From: Blastomussa wellsi | Taxonomy: Eukaryota; Cnidaria; Anthozoa; Scleractinia; Plerogyridae | Length of the DNA: 64,000 nt | Direction: 5' to 3' | Assembly (NCBI GenBank): GCA_947652115.1 | Contig: OX393566.1 | Span: 26,290,420-26,354,419, forward strand | Position numbers and translations under genes: made by a program | Notes under the pieces: generated by a model | Seen by the model: the letters and a program-made list of their open reading frames with translations, nothing else | Database searches by the model: none | Told to the model about the DNA's origin: nothing | Part shown: positions 1 through 11,378 of the stretch, piece after piece | Layout: each line of letters begins with the position of its first letter | How positions within the stretch are numbered: position 1 is the stretch's first letter

Positions 1-17
1 TTTGTTTATTTTATTAG

Positions 18-155
18 GAAGAGCTCTACACGTATCCCCTGCATCGCATATCCTATTGTGCTGATGACAAGCGTGACAAGAAGGTGTTTGCTTTTATTGC
101 CAAGGACTCTGGGGCACAACATCATAACTGCTATGTGTTTGAATGTGAGAAAATG
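18..155 (+). CDS. GULP1: GULP1 exon: PTB domain, middle part
   Basis: 46 codons in phase 0-0, with acceptor TTTATTAG before position 18 and donor GTGAGA after 155. It reads from EELYTYPLHRISYCADDK to YVFECEKM. The ISYCADD stretch is the strand of the PTB fold most characteristic of GULP1/CED-6. The exon joins directly to AEELTLTV in the next exon, as in vertebrate GULP1. Confidence 0.88.
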
Positions 156-3100
156 GTGAGATCACATTGCTGTTCAGAATGGGTTTTGCTCAAAGCAGGC
201 CCGCAGACTCTTGGCCCACGACCCACTCCACGGCCCACGGCCCACAACAAGATTGATGGTCCTTGACGGCCCTCTCTTTTATATCTTTAACTGGCGAAAT
301 GTCTTTAAGCTCATCAGTTTTCTCTTGCTTTGAATTTAGCAAGGAATTCATTTCTGTAAAATATATAGAGAGCAAAAAACTCAGGGCCCAGAAAAGTCAT
401 TTTAGACTTGCCTGATATTATAAGGAATTAACGAGGAATTCTTTGCAATGCACTCGACTACACCTCATGCAGTATCAGTTTCTCTCTCATTCTACATCTA
501 CCCTGCTAGCTATTCTACATCTCCAGCCAGAAATGAATGTATTGCTAAGTTCGAAGCAAGAGAAAAATGATCAGCTTAAAGACATTTCACCGGTTAAAGA
601 AATAAAGTAGCGGGCTGCGGGCCGTGAAGCTGGGCTGTGGGCTGAGAGTCCTGTTTGTGGGCCATGGGCCTGCTTTTAGCAAAACCCATTCAGAACACTG
701 CAAAAGAGCTTTAGCTGGGTACTCGTGTTAATCTTGGGCCGAAAATAAAAGTAATTTTTAAATATGAATTTCATATTTCACACCACTACAAACAGCAATA
801 AAATTATTCATTAAGTGGCATGTGATTCAGAACCTTTACTGAATGATTTAGTTTTCACATGATATTCCAAAAAGGAGCTCAACTAAGGAAAAAATGCTTA
901 ATATGGATTGGTTGCATCGGACCAGATTGTAAAATATTCAGCACTTGGTCATTTGGTATGGACCAAGTGCCAAATAGTTTCCTGTTTCCTAATCCCCTTT
1001 CTGTTATTCTAAAACTAAAGGCAGAAGAACTTACACTGACAGTGGGGCAGGCATTTGATCTGGCTTATCGACGCTTTCTTGAAAAGAAGGCTGTCAACCA
1101 ACATTCGCAGAAAAAGCTGACTGAGATGGAAGAAAAAATCAAGACGGCAGAAGAAGAGAAGGAGGCATTAAAACAAAAGATTGCTAAACTTGAGATAGCT
1201 GCAAGACGGGGACCTCCATCCAGCAATGGCAGTAATGAGGTACATTGCAAACTAAACATGATCAGCTTCTCGTTTCTGATTAGAATATTAGACAGTGCAG
1301 TCGAACCTTGATTATCCGGACTCGGTGTGATGGGTTAATCTGTAGTCCGGATAATTGAGAGTCCGGATAATCGAAAATTTTGAATATTAATGAGTTCTGG
1401 TGTCAGCCCTCTTTCCTCGATCACTTTTTGCAGTTTTTGTAAAATGGGTTCAACAGTTTCTTCTGCTGCTGAAAGTTTCTCGCTTTAATGCTGAAGTTCC
1501 TTATGCCATGCCAATTTTTGAATCTGTCTAACAAACCAGTTAATGCTTTGAAGTTTTTGTGATCACCTGACTCTCCATTTAGATGTAACTGCAAATAGAA
1601 ATGTTTTGCTTTCTCCTGAAGAAGCAGGCCTGAAATTGGTGTTCCAGTTAACCTCTGCTGAATAAACCAGGCGTACAAGGCCTGATTCAACTGCTCGTCA
1701 TTTGCAAGCTTCAGCAACTTTCGCATCAATCCTTCTCTTGTCTCGATGTTGTCAGTGAATTTCAGGATCTTGTCCTTCTTCTTGCGTGTATCAGAGATCT
1801 GTTGCTTGCTGATGCCAAATTCAAGAGCTAAATTTGTTCCTTTTTCTCCTTTATTATCCTGTTTTGAGTCATGATCATTTATTGTGTTTACATAACCCAT
1901 GCTCATCGAACTGATCAAGCATGACATTCACTTGGCAACAAAACAATACTGAACCAATCAAACTTCAGCAGAACGCATCAGCATGCTTTTTGTCGCCGAG
2001 CGCTTGATCTTTTAAAAGCGGTATTTTTGTGTATTACTATTAGGTAATTCCCGATGGGAAAAGTTTCGCTATATAGCAATGAATTTGTTTGTTTAAATTG
2101 GGTTTGAATTGTTGAATCATTAGGCCGTCACAAATTCTACGTTTGTGAAAGGATTGCGCTGTCCATAATATTAATTTGAAGTTGATGCTGACATCGGTTG
2201 AACTATGTTTTCTATGTAATTGTCCTTTTAACAAGGCAAAATGAAGTTGCTTAACATTTTCTTTATGTTACAATAAAATTTTTCACCTGTTTTAGGGAAG
2301 CCATAGCCAGTCAGATCTAGATGAGTTTGATCTCTTGGGAGGTTTTGGTGGTGTTGAAGCAATGCCAGTTGTATCATCACAAGAGGCCTTCTTTCAAGAG
2401 ACAGCTCCTCCATTGCAGGAGGCCAGTCAGGAGATGATCTTTGATCCTTTTGCAGAGACTCCACCGCAGCCTCAAAGTCAAACAATTGTTCCGACATCAC
2501 CTGACCTCAATGAATTTCCACCGCAACCTGTGGCTGCACCTGCACCCAAACCAGTGGCCATGGGATTGCTTCCTCCTCCACCAACAAAAGAAAGTGTAAA
2601 AGCAGCTAATCGAATGAAAATAAACTCTGGAAGTGCCTCGGTAGTGACGTCACCACCATCAACACTGGCACCATCAGCAACAACAACAACCCCTCAGACT
2701 TCCCCTTCTGATGGTAAGAAAATGGCAGATTTGCACCCAAGGGGTGGGGGGGGGGGGGTGGACGAGGGACATTGGGGACTTCCATTTGCACATACACAAA
2801 CTTAATACCAGGCGTGTTTGTTCCATCTTTGGTGTTTTTCTATCTTGTTAAACTATTATTTTAAGGTTTCCTTTAATTTGATGGCACTTTTATACATTAC
2901 CAAACTTAATTTACGTCATCCATGGTGAGTATAGTCTCCTTCGCAGCCATTATTAGGGTCGTCAAGCAACGCTCCTCCATCCCTATTGACGGCTGGGAAG
3001 GAGACTATGGTGAGAAAGCCCCTTTAAACAAACTGATTTAATTTGCAGTTTTTACAGTGTATAGCAGTGTGACCAACAAGGTGTGGATTAAAGTTATGTT

Positions 3101-3931
3101 ACATGTATGTATAGCTATCATAACATTGAGAGCTGCAGAAAAATTAATGGCTATTAACTGGCATTTCTATTTTTGTTTCATCAGATTTGTTAGAGCTGGG
3201 CAGCAGTACATCTTTCAGTAAAAACCCATTCTCCAGTGGAATTAATGGTGCAGATCCATTTTCTGATCATGTTTTTGATCCATTTGCTTCTAAGGATTCC
3301 ATTTTTGATGGTAGAAAAGAGATTAATCAAAATATAGAGGTATGCTTCTCAAGCGATGTAGACATGCATCATAAAATCTAGAGTAAAAATAAAACGGAAC
3401 ATGTTTCACATTGTATCAGTTTGTCTGGCTTTATAGTGACAAAAATACGAGTACAAAAGTACATGTACATATTGATTCTCATGTCACTCATTGTAGATAG
3501 ATTACTTCAGTTTGTATTTTTGACTTGGCTTTAAGAAATGTTTGGTTATAGCAAAGCAAAATTAGTGTGTTTTGTCAGTGGCAAGCAGATGAATTACATG
3601 TATTTACCAAAGCCAAATGCAGAGAGAAAATTTTATCTGTGAGATATGACAAATCACAATGTTAAGTGATACCCGAGTATCGTTTGAGTTTGTTTTTGGT
3701 ACTGACAGTAAATATTTCTCAGCTGCCATTTTGCACAGTGAGGAACACAGCTATGCATGTACGCAGAATTTAATACTGTAATAATGGTATTATATAAATT
3801 TCTTCTTTATTAAGAGAGGAAACTAAAAGATTCTACAGATAGTGTAAAAACAAGTTATACCTTTTGAACGTTTTCTTAATTCGGGTTTTCTTGCTTTTAA
3901 GGGGTTTCCAGGTGATGTAGTTCTTCATTAG
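18..3931 (+). CDS. GULP1: GULP1/CED-6-like engulfment adaptor, gene span (5' end outside window)
   Basis: Adaptor that in known family members binds NPxY motifs of engulfment and LRP-type receptors through a PTB domain and links them to clathrin trafficking. Four exons are supported (18-155, 1021-1239, 2296-2713, 3185-3339) and a short fifth is proposed (3902-3931). The readable part starts inside the PTB domain (HRISYCADDKRDKKVFAFI, then AEELTLTVGQAFDLAYRRF), matching GULP1 rather than Disabled or Numb. A charged coiled coil follows, then a proline-rich tail with one NPF and three DPF motifs. All exon phases join without a frame break. Intron 1 carries a foldback element and intron 2 a Tigger-like fragment. 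The first PTB exons lie left of the window. Confidence 0.85.
171..697. mobile_element. Foldback element in GULP1 intron
   Basis: Inverted arms: 171-360 (starting TGTTCAGAATGGGTTTTGCT) and about 527-697 (ending with its reverse complement), with a spacer near 360-527. The arms diverge in detail but pair for most of about 170 bp. There is no coding capacity. Confidence 0.75.
1021..1239 (+). CDS. GULP1: GULP1 exon: end of PTB domain and coiled coil
   Basis: 73 codons. The first 20 (AEELTLTVGQAFDLAYRRFL) form the C-terminal helix of the PTB domain. From about residue 25 the sequence becomes a charged heptad-like coiled coil (KKLTEMEEKIKTAEEEKEAL, then KQKIAKLEIAARR), matching the dimerising leucine zipper of GULP1. 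It ends before GTACAT. The acceptor AAACTAAAG is pyrimidine-poor, but the phase-0 join gives the conserved protein sequence. Confidence 0.87.
1290..1930 (-). pseudogene. Tigger/pogo-like transposase fragment (DNA-binding part only)
   Basis: A 168-codon open frame at 1421-1927 resembles the CENP-B/Tigger N-terminus: a psq-type helix-turn-helix (TNLALEFGISKQQISDTRKK), then the second HTH region (LNQALYAWFIQQRLTGTPIS, LQEKAKHFY, FKNWHGIRNFSIK). The DDE catalytic domain is absent. Just downstream, 1297-1375 holds pogo-type terminal sequence (CAGTCGAACCTTGATTATCC) and two more copies of the GTCCGGATAAT core, so the terminus directly abuts the truncated frame. This looks like an internally deleted, non-autonomous copy inserted antisense in the GULP1 intron. 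I found no clear right-hand terminus. Confidence 0.75.
2296..2713 (+). CDS. GULP1: GULP1 exon: proline-rich, acidic tail
   Basis: 139 codons plus one base, phase 0 to 1. It opens GSHSQSDLDEFDLLGGFGG and contains IFDPFAETPPQPQ (a DPF motif of the type that binds the AP-2 alpha appendage), then low-complexity Pro/Thr/Ser sequence with a GLLPPPPTK stretch. The donor is GTAAGA. DLDEFDLL resembles a clathrin or adaptor binding acidic-leucine motif; this is inference. A run of about a dozen G lies just past the exon, at 2745-2758. Confidence 0.85.
2926..3012. repeat. Short hairpin repeat
   Basis: GAGTATAGTCTCCTTCGCAGCC at the left pairs with GGCTGGGAAGGAGACTATGG at the right across a spacer of about 45 bp. 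It lies in the intron between two GULP1 exons. Confidence 0.6.
3185..3339 (+). CDS. GULP1: GULP1 exon: NPF/DPF endocytic motif cluster
   Basis: Phase 1 to 0, acceptor TTTCATCAG, donor GTATGC. Within about 40 codons it reads SKNPFSSG, GADPFSDH and HVFDPFASKD, giving one NPF (EH-domain ligand) and two DPF motifs (AP-2 appendage ligands). Such clustering is typical of endocytic adaptors and supports a trafficking role for this homologue. Confidence 0.83.
3902..3931 (+). CDS. GULP1: Possible terminal exon of GULP1
   Basis: A pyrimidine-rich acceptor (TTTTCTTGCTTTTAAG) precedes GFPGDVVLH and a TAG stop. Phase 0 matches the end of the previous exon. ATTAAA near 4024 could serve for polyadenylation. 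No family similarity is visible in nine residues. The alternative is read-through of the donor at 3340, which ends after about 13 codons (VCFSSDVDMHHKI). Confidence 0.35.
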   Translation, partial: GFPGDVVLH

Positions 3932-5932
3932 AATACAGTAACAAGGTTGAAAGGAAAAGAAAGTAGGTAAATAACAATATCCTTTCTGATTTGTAACTTC
4001 AAAGTATTTTTAACTATTTAGAAGTATTAAAATTCTGGACAAACTAAATTTAAATTTCCAATGTTCCACTTTCTTGACTGTACATTTTCACTTTCTGCTC
4101 ATTATGTCGGATGTTGTGAAGATTTTAGATGAGACAGTTTACTTCTCACACACTGAATGCCATTTGTCTGCCACACATGTACATTGTATTAATGACAAAA
4201 AAGAAGGAAAGAATTTAGTTTGTCTGCATTTTAACCAAGTGTCCTGTCATGTTGGAACTTCTCTTGATTTCCTTAATTAGCATGAAGTGATTAAGAGTAT
4301 TTCTACTCCCCCCTGGATGGCATGCTAGTCCATCAAGGGGTTACTGCTAGTATAGGTAATACCACACAGTAGTAAAGTTATAAGGTGCGGTTACACACGC
4401 CACAGTAAATGGCACTTCTCGTTGTACGTGTATATCCTGCGGTACATCACACTTGGGTTTTAGTTTACCATGTTAACCAACGGTTACATATTACGTGTTG
4501 GTTTACCAAGTTAGAAAAAACGTCACATAGTTCAAGGATAAGAAACTTGATGTCATTGCCTCCCACGGTTTTATGCCAATGTGAGTTAGATATGCCCTTA
4601 GAGTTAGAACTTACAGGCATTCAGAGCAAGCAGGATTTTCATTTTGAAAACTACATTTTGTTTGGGCTGATATCCATGATACCAGAGTAGTATAAGACTG
4701 AAAGTTCCAAGTTGATCTTAGTTGATCTTGCGAGTCTGGTTTCGTTTAGACTGAGTTCAGCAGAAATCCTCTGTACCCCACGTTCAAATTTCTGCAAAGT
4801 TTTTGGTTTTAGCCGTTGTCAAAATAACTGGCCAGCTAGTAAACATGTTGAAAGGTCATTTGAAATGTATGGCCATGATACTCAGCATTGCCTGAAACTC
4901 TGCCATTTCTACTGTGTTAGAGTTGTGTATCCCATCAATAGTGCGAATGACACCACCAAAGGAATCAACACGTTTCAAACGTGATTGTTACTTGTACCTT
5001 CCGAATGAAAACACCCGTCCAAAATGTCATGGACACTTTGTGTTATCTTTTTGACATATCCAATGATATTTACCATGGGAAATTTAATGTCAGTCACACT
5101 CGCTAATACAATTTTCCACGGTAAAAGGGCACTTGCAACGGTAAAAGTGCCCAGTGTTATAAGCAAAATATTGTATGGGTAATCAAATGGTGCAGAGGGA
5201 AATTAGGAAATAATTTGATGTGCGTTTTGTCAAAGTTTTTATAATTTCTTGAGCCTTTAGACGAGGGTAATTATTAAAATTTTGAAAAAAAGCAAGTGAA
5301 ATTATTTCGTAATTTCACGAGAATATGTTTTGATTACCTTTTAATATCATAGGTGACAAATCGCTTACAATCGTGGGTTTTTGATTTGTTTGTTGTATCG
5401 ATACATTTTGTGCCAAATGCTGCCATGGCAATTTCATAATTTCAGCTGTGAAATTACAAATTAATGCTGAAATTTTCTCACCAAAATTAAGGAGTAATTT
5501 GTCACCCATGGTATTAAAACAGAACTAACTCAATTTGATGTTCAGTCTAAATAACACATTTTTAATTTTAAGTGTGAAATTAATATTCTCAGAGGCTGAA
5601 AATGGACCAATGGACCACAAAGTGTTCCAAGAAAGTGGCATGTGGTTTGATGGTTTCAGTGTATTAAAATACACCATCTGGCAGTGAAAAGAAATATACT
5701 TGAAGAAGACTTTAAAGTCATAATTTTATTGGAAGCTGTAGATAACACTAGATGATTTAATTAGTCTAAGAGTAACCAATATCATAGAAGCAATGAAGAT
5801 TAATAATTGGACAAGAAAAAAATATTTTAAAGACATTAACTTTTTTAGGCTTTTCCAGTTACATCATAGCTTTACTCCAGCACAACTGCATTTTTAAAGA
5901 ACTAGTAAATCAGATGTTATTCAATACAGTCA

Positions 5933-6327
5933 ATAGAGTGGTAAAGTGTGACGTCACAAATATTCAAATTTTTGAAATTATGAGATTCATTAAGATCTTC
6001 AGAAAGCACATGATGTAGAATGCCCAAATGCCAAAAATCAGCGTCTTATTTCAATTTGGGGGTGAGATATTTGCCATTTCATGCTTCAGTGACTCCATAC
6101 AAATCCTTGTAATTTTGTCTCTGTTCTAAACCGTTTAGAACAAAATAAGAAGGATTTGTATGGAGTCACTGAAGCATGAAATGGCCAATATCTCATCCCC
6201 AAATTGAAATAAGATTCTGATTTTTGGCAAGTATACATTCTTCATCATGTACTTTCAGAATATCTAGGTAAATCCCATAATTTCATAAATTTAGTTTTTG
6301 TGACATCATCACTTTACCACTCTATTA
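5933..6327. mobile_element. Long-hairpin MITE
   Basis: About 395 bp that folds on itself end to end. The left end AATAGAGTGGTAAAGTGTGA pairs with the right end TCACTTTACCACTCTATTA, and the centre pairs around CTAAACCGTTTAG. Arm identity looks high. No open frame. Confidence 0.8.
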
Positions 6328-8029
6328 ATATGTTCCTAAGCAAATTTCATTATTATGAAATAATGGTTACCATAGAAACCAAAACTTAAAGATATACTGC
6401 ACAAGAGTTTAATTTAATTTGACTTTATCAGTGATAAAAACGCTGACCTAAAAGATGGTTATTTCCTAGATGTTTTAAAGGGTCAAAAAATTTATCATAT
6501 TAAAAAATCTAATATCAGTGATGAAAGGCTGACCTCAAAGGTGGTAATTTCCTATCTGTGTTAAAGGGTGAAAAGATTTGTCGCATTTAAACAATACCGA
6601 ATATATTGAAATACTTGAAGCACTTTTAGATTGACTTTGCCTCTGAGCTCTTTATTTTGAAAGTGATAAATAGCACAGTTTATCTTTTTCTGTTTTTGTT
6701 CTGATGGGCATTTAAGGTGGCTCAAAACAGTTTCTGGCACTATCCAAGACGTAGATTCTGACGAGTCATTACAACCACTCTTTATCAGTTGATGCTACGA
6801 TCATGGTATTAAAAACTGGCCAATCATTGGTGAACACGTTGTTATAATTTTCGTGACATAATTGGTTACCATAGAAACAATATGACTGGCTAAAACCCCC
6901 TTAATTTTAGCTTTAACTGCTAATAACTCAAAAACGAGCTTGGTGACCCCCATTTTTTATTATCAAATTTTGATAAGCATGGTAAGATGCAACTTTATGC
7001 AAAGTTAAAAAAAATTCTGTGGAGGGGGTTCAGAGCCAACTTGAATTTTCGAAACAAACTCTAAGTCTTTGAAAGTGCTGGAAACTGTTTTGAGCCACCT
7101 TAATAGAGGGTGCAGGCCTGGGTGGAGGGGACTAGCATGAATGGAAAGGTGAGCATTAAATAACACCAGGTTTAGTAGATCTTGTGACCAGTGGTTAGGG
7201 TTAGGGTTAGTGGTTTTGTGTGGATTGTCATCATTGCGGGCGCAGAAAACTACTTCACCCCTGTGTTATCTAATGCTGACCATATGAAAAGGAATGTGAT
7301 GCTTATCATCTTGCTTTGGGGTGTAAGTTGGTGTTCAAGACTTTTTATACTTTTGCCAGACATCGTGTTTTGGTGGTCAAGACCATCTGAACACAAGAAA
7401 TGGCTTCTTTTTGGAGTCAAAAAAGGTTCAGGCATCCCTGTGTTGGTCTCCTTTATCAGAGGCTTAACTCTAACTTTCTGACTAGCAACCCCATCCATGC
7501 CACCTCAGAGTCCTCCTCCTTGTGACACAGGCTGTGTTAGTGGGGGATTAATCCTTTAAGAGCATATCAATCAAGAACGAGAGTTGACATGAATTCAATC
7601 TGCTGCTTTTGCTTAATTGTCAGTACTGTACCCATGGTTATTGACTCTGATATATTCATTAAGCAGGCAGCCTTTCCAGATTTCCTCTAAAGAGGAGCCA
7701 TGGATGCTCACCCATACCATGCAAAAGGTCTATAATTTACTTTTATTATTATTATCGTCTTTCTGGTGGATAATAATAGGTAACATCTGTTAATTCCCAA
7801 ATCAGCTTGATAAATGTCTTAATTAAAATCCAGGTTTTTATCAAAAATGATAGAAATTGCTTAGAGAAGTTGTATGCTTTGTTGCAACTTAAGGTTATCA
7901 ATCCTGTCATTAGCAGACATCCTCAAAGGAAGGAGCAATGTAGTCAACTCTCAGGGCCAGCAACAACTGTCCGTCTTGTAGAGAGTTTATCATTGTAGAT
8001 AGAGTGAAATGACTGAAAAACGGCGCACA

Positions 8030-8345
8030 GGTACCATGTCTGGCTTATAGAGAGTTTAAAATGACTGAAAACCAGAAGAAAGGGCTGACACCAGTTGTCC
8101 ATCTTAAGAGAGGTGTGTTGCTTGTAGAGAGTTAAGATTCAGTAAAATGACTGAAAAATGGCACCCAGGGACCAACACCAGTTGTCTGTCTTGAAGAGGT
8201 ATGTGGGTTTGTGTGGAAATGGCAATGGAAATGGGAACCAACACCAGTTGTCTGTCTTGAAGAGGTATGTGGGTTTGTGTGGAAATGACAATGGCAAGCG
8301 GGAACCAACACCAGTTGTCTGTCTTTCAGAGGTGTCCATCTTACA
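8030..8345. repeat. Dispersed repeat with internal 66-67 bp tandem units
   Basis: The phrase ACCAACACCAGTTGTCTGTC recurs at 8171, 8237 and 8304, with related units just before. Reverse-complement copies of the same family lie at about 29140-29400 in a collagen intron. Open frames here on both strands are created by the repeat. Confidence 0.7.
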
Positions 8346-8747
8346 GAGGTGTTTGTTACTAAAGAGAGAGTTGACTGGTATCCATTTATGGCAAGGTAAA
8401 AATGAATTTTTTGACAGTCACCCTGAAGGAGGTGTCTGTTAGCCAAGGTTCAACTGTACACACAAGGAAATAGGTAGTTAATTTGGTTGATGTTGTATAA
8501 ATAGTTATTGTTTAATTTTGTAATTAAAGGTGTATACAGTTTCATTTAACCAGAAAACAAGCTGTTGCTGGTCAGTCTTTACCTCAACTAAGTACATATT
8601 TTTAATGGAGCTCTGTCAGAGTTGATACATCTTGTAATTATTTGCCTAAAGTTTTCAAATTTCAGTCTATACATCTCAAGCCATCATAGTTTCTTCTTAG
8701 TTTATTGCTACCTCTGCTGCTTTTCTACATCAATAAACTATTAATAA

Positions 8748-9030
8748 GAGCGAGTTTCAATTGAGTGAAGTAAAACCAGATACTTTGTAATTTCCCTGGC
8801 CAATCATAGCGAGTGAGGACAATCCAGTGAACCAACCAAAGCTTGAAGTAATTTCACTTAGCTGACACAAAGCGAGGGAAAACATGCAGATATGAGCCGC
8901 GATTGGTTTTGGTTTTACTCCTGATTGGTTGAAAAAGTGGTGCAAGATTTTTACACCAATTACCAAGTGAAGTAATGCAAAACCAAAGCAATTGCAGAAT
9001 TACTTTCGACACTGAAGTGAAAACCGCTCT
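8748..9030. mobile_element. MITE, GAGCGGTTTTCA family, copy 1
   Basis: The left terminus AGAGCGAGTTTCAATTGAGTG is inverted at the right as CACTGAAGTGAAAACCGCTCT. The internal phrase TGGTTGAAAAAGTGGTGC is shared with copies at 32179-32447 and 58450-58740. Confidence 0.75.
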
Positions 9031-9599
9031 ATGACAATTTCAACTTTCATTACTTCTTTCATGATAAAGTCCCTTTAGGTGAAAGTGCTTCAGGTATAGG
9101 TTTTATGGGCTACTGGGACCAACATTGATTTGAGTTACAAACCAAACAAATTATTTATTTAATACAAATCTAATGTCAATTTTAAATTTAGTAAATATAT
9201 AGTAATAATTGTTTGTAACACTTGTCAAAATGTAGTTTGAAAACTGCAAACAACTTGGTCTAGGAAAAGCACAGCAAAAAATGAATACCCCCGGTAGTTG
9301 ATTTTTATAAATAATTCAGTGTTTAGATATCAACTTGTAAAAATAAATTTTGAAAAGCTTAATTGTGAAGTATTCTAGACGTGATATTTTATTAATAAAA
9401 GTGCAATATTGCATTACAAATTGGTGGTCACAGATATTTGGGCTGATCAATCTGGAACATACAAGGTGACTTAATTGTCTTTGAACAGTATACCAGGGTT
9501 CTTAAGCCTCAGGCCAGCCTTGGGCCAAGTGGCCCAAACTGCATGAGCTAATCCCGGTTTCAGTAGCATTACGTGGCTGGAAATATTTTGGTTTTTTAC

Positions 9600-9722
9600 A
9601 CTTGGGTGGCGAGAGGCACTGAGATTAGTGTCTTGCCCAAGAACACAGTGCAGTGCCCTGGCCGAAGCTCGAACCTGGACCATCCGATCCGGAGTCCAGT
9701 GGGCCACCACACCTCCCACTTA
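9600..9722 (-). mobile_element. SINE-like repeat, minus-oriented copy
   Basis: The reverse complement begins AGTGGGAGGTGTGGTGGCCC, carries a B-box-like GGTTCGAGC, and continues with GTTCTTGGGCAAGACACT. It matches the better-preserved copy at 9809-10090. Confidence 0.6.
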
Positions 9723-9808
9723 ACTCTGCGAGGGTAGAGAAAAAGCAATGCAAGAAACTTTAGCTTGTAAACTTTCAATAATGACAACTTAGTATGCTAA
9801 TAAGATGC

Positions 9809-10090
9809 GAGAGGTGTGGTGGGTGAATGGTTAGCATGCTGGACTCTGGATCAAACAATCCGAGTTCAAGCCCTGGCCAGGGCACTGCGTGGTGTTCTTG
9901 GGCAAGACGCTTACTCAGTGCCTCTCCACCCAGGAGTATAAATGGGTTACGGTGAAATAATGCTGGGGGAGGGGGGTAACCCTGCCACCCTGCTATGGAC
10001 TAGCAGCTTATCCAGCGGGGAGTAGAAATATTTCTTGTCGCTGAAATGCTACAGAAATTGGGATAAGCTCCGGCACGAGGCTTCCCTCTG
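9809..10090 (+). mobile_element. SINE with perfect 14-bp target-site duplication
   Basis: About 282 bp flanked by TGCTAATAAGATGC at 9795-9808 and again at 10091-10104. The head has pol III-like boxes (GTGGGTGAATGG as A box, GAGTTCAAGCC as B box), which suggests tRNA ancestry. The body holds GTTCTTGGGCAAGACGCT and a segment with GCTATGGACTAGCAG. Diverged relatives lie near 14150, 29690, 53455, 55825 and 56745. Confidence 0.8.
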
Positions 10091-11378
10091 TGCTAATAAG
10101 ATGCACGGTGACAATCAGGCACAGTGGAGAACATCTTGCATATACAACAAGTTCATATAGAGAGTCAGTGACTGACTTGGGGTCGTTTTATGTTATTACA
10201 GATGGGTCACTAATAAATTGAAGCTCTAGAGGGTGGAACTTAAGTTCCTAAAGGAAAACAAACAATTATTTAAACCAAGCACTACTTTTATTCTATGGTA
10301 CAAAAGGTGAAGAAACACTATGTTAAAAGAATGTTTACAGTTACAGAACTGCTAATGGAATTATATAAACTTGCTAACTAAAGAGGTTTACATTTTAAAG
10401 TTTACTCTGTACAGAACTAGTGAGGACACTTGAACCATGGGGCAAGCAGCACCTCATTGAAGGGGCAATACCATTGGGCATTGAAACAATAGAGAACACT
10501 CCTAAACAAAGCCTCTAGCCTGATAACAAAGAAGTCTATTGTTAAGGAGAACAAATGAAAAAATATGTTCATATGAGGTGCTGGACTACTCGAACCATGA
10601 ACACTTGACATTTATTTTTACATTTTTTACCATTATCCAATGTTAGCCATTCACAAAAACAGAAGAATTAGCTTACTTAGGTGCTGAAAACACTAATCCT
10701 TTGGTTTACGTCAAGAGCTCTCATTGGATAATCATAACAAAAAAATGTAAAAATAAATGTCAAGTGTTCACGGTTTGAGTGTCCACACTGTAAGTATGCT
10801 AAGTTTTCTACAGTTGATGTTATTTTGATGAGAAAGTATTTGCCACAAACAGTTTGCAACCAATCTCCCACTCTGCTAATTTTTAGCACAGGGTGTTTCA
10901 CTTCTACATAACATGTAGTATGCAAGGGCTAGTTTACAACTTGTTAAAGATAAATTATTACAAACAATAAAAATAATATTCAAGTTACAAATTCTAACCC
11001 AGACCATGTTCACACTGCTGTGCCACTGCCCACACTTGAACCCAACGTAAAACAAGTTTACAGTAACAATAATTTTTAAAAACACAATTTATTCCACAGG
11101 TTTTAGCTAATTTTACACAGGCTGAAGTCTTTAATTGGCCTTTGATTCAGCACCTTTTACTACTTGCAGAAATGACTGCTACGTGGCCATTGCAATTGAA
11201 TCAACAATTTAATGTTAAACAGTTTGCTAATTAGCCACCTCTTGCTTTGAGACGATAAAAAGCCATGCCAAGATCCCGCACACCCCACCCCAAATATTAC
11301 ATCTTGAGTTTCTTGCACAGCAATCATGGGAGAGTAATCTTATAATGGTGCATTACTTTATTTACAAGACTGCTTATT

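Larger units (their letters stand above)
3932..11378. other. Intergenic region between GULP1 and PAGR1
   Basis: No exon with family similarity was found on either strand; open frames here are short and lack codon structure. It contains the dispersed elements listed separately at 5933-6327, 8030-8345, 8748-9030, 9600-9722 and 9809-10090. Two TTAGGG units at 7194-7208 are too few to mean a telomere. The two flanking genes converge here, so both 3' ends lie in this interval. Confidence 0.6.

Noticed and set aside
2335..2805. A separate 156-residue gene
   Set aside because: It is GULP1 exon 2296-2713 read through its donor into the intron; the last 30 residues are intronic.
7194..7208. Telomere or interstitial telomeric array
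   Set aside because: Only two TTAGGG units plus partial ones; too short to be meaningful.
8132..8446. Repetitive proteins of about 60-100 residues on both strands
   Set aside because: The frames are produced by the 66-67 bp repeat unit and exist on both strands at once.
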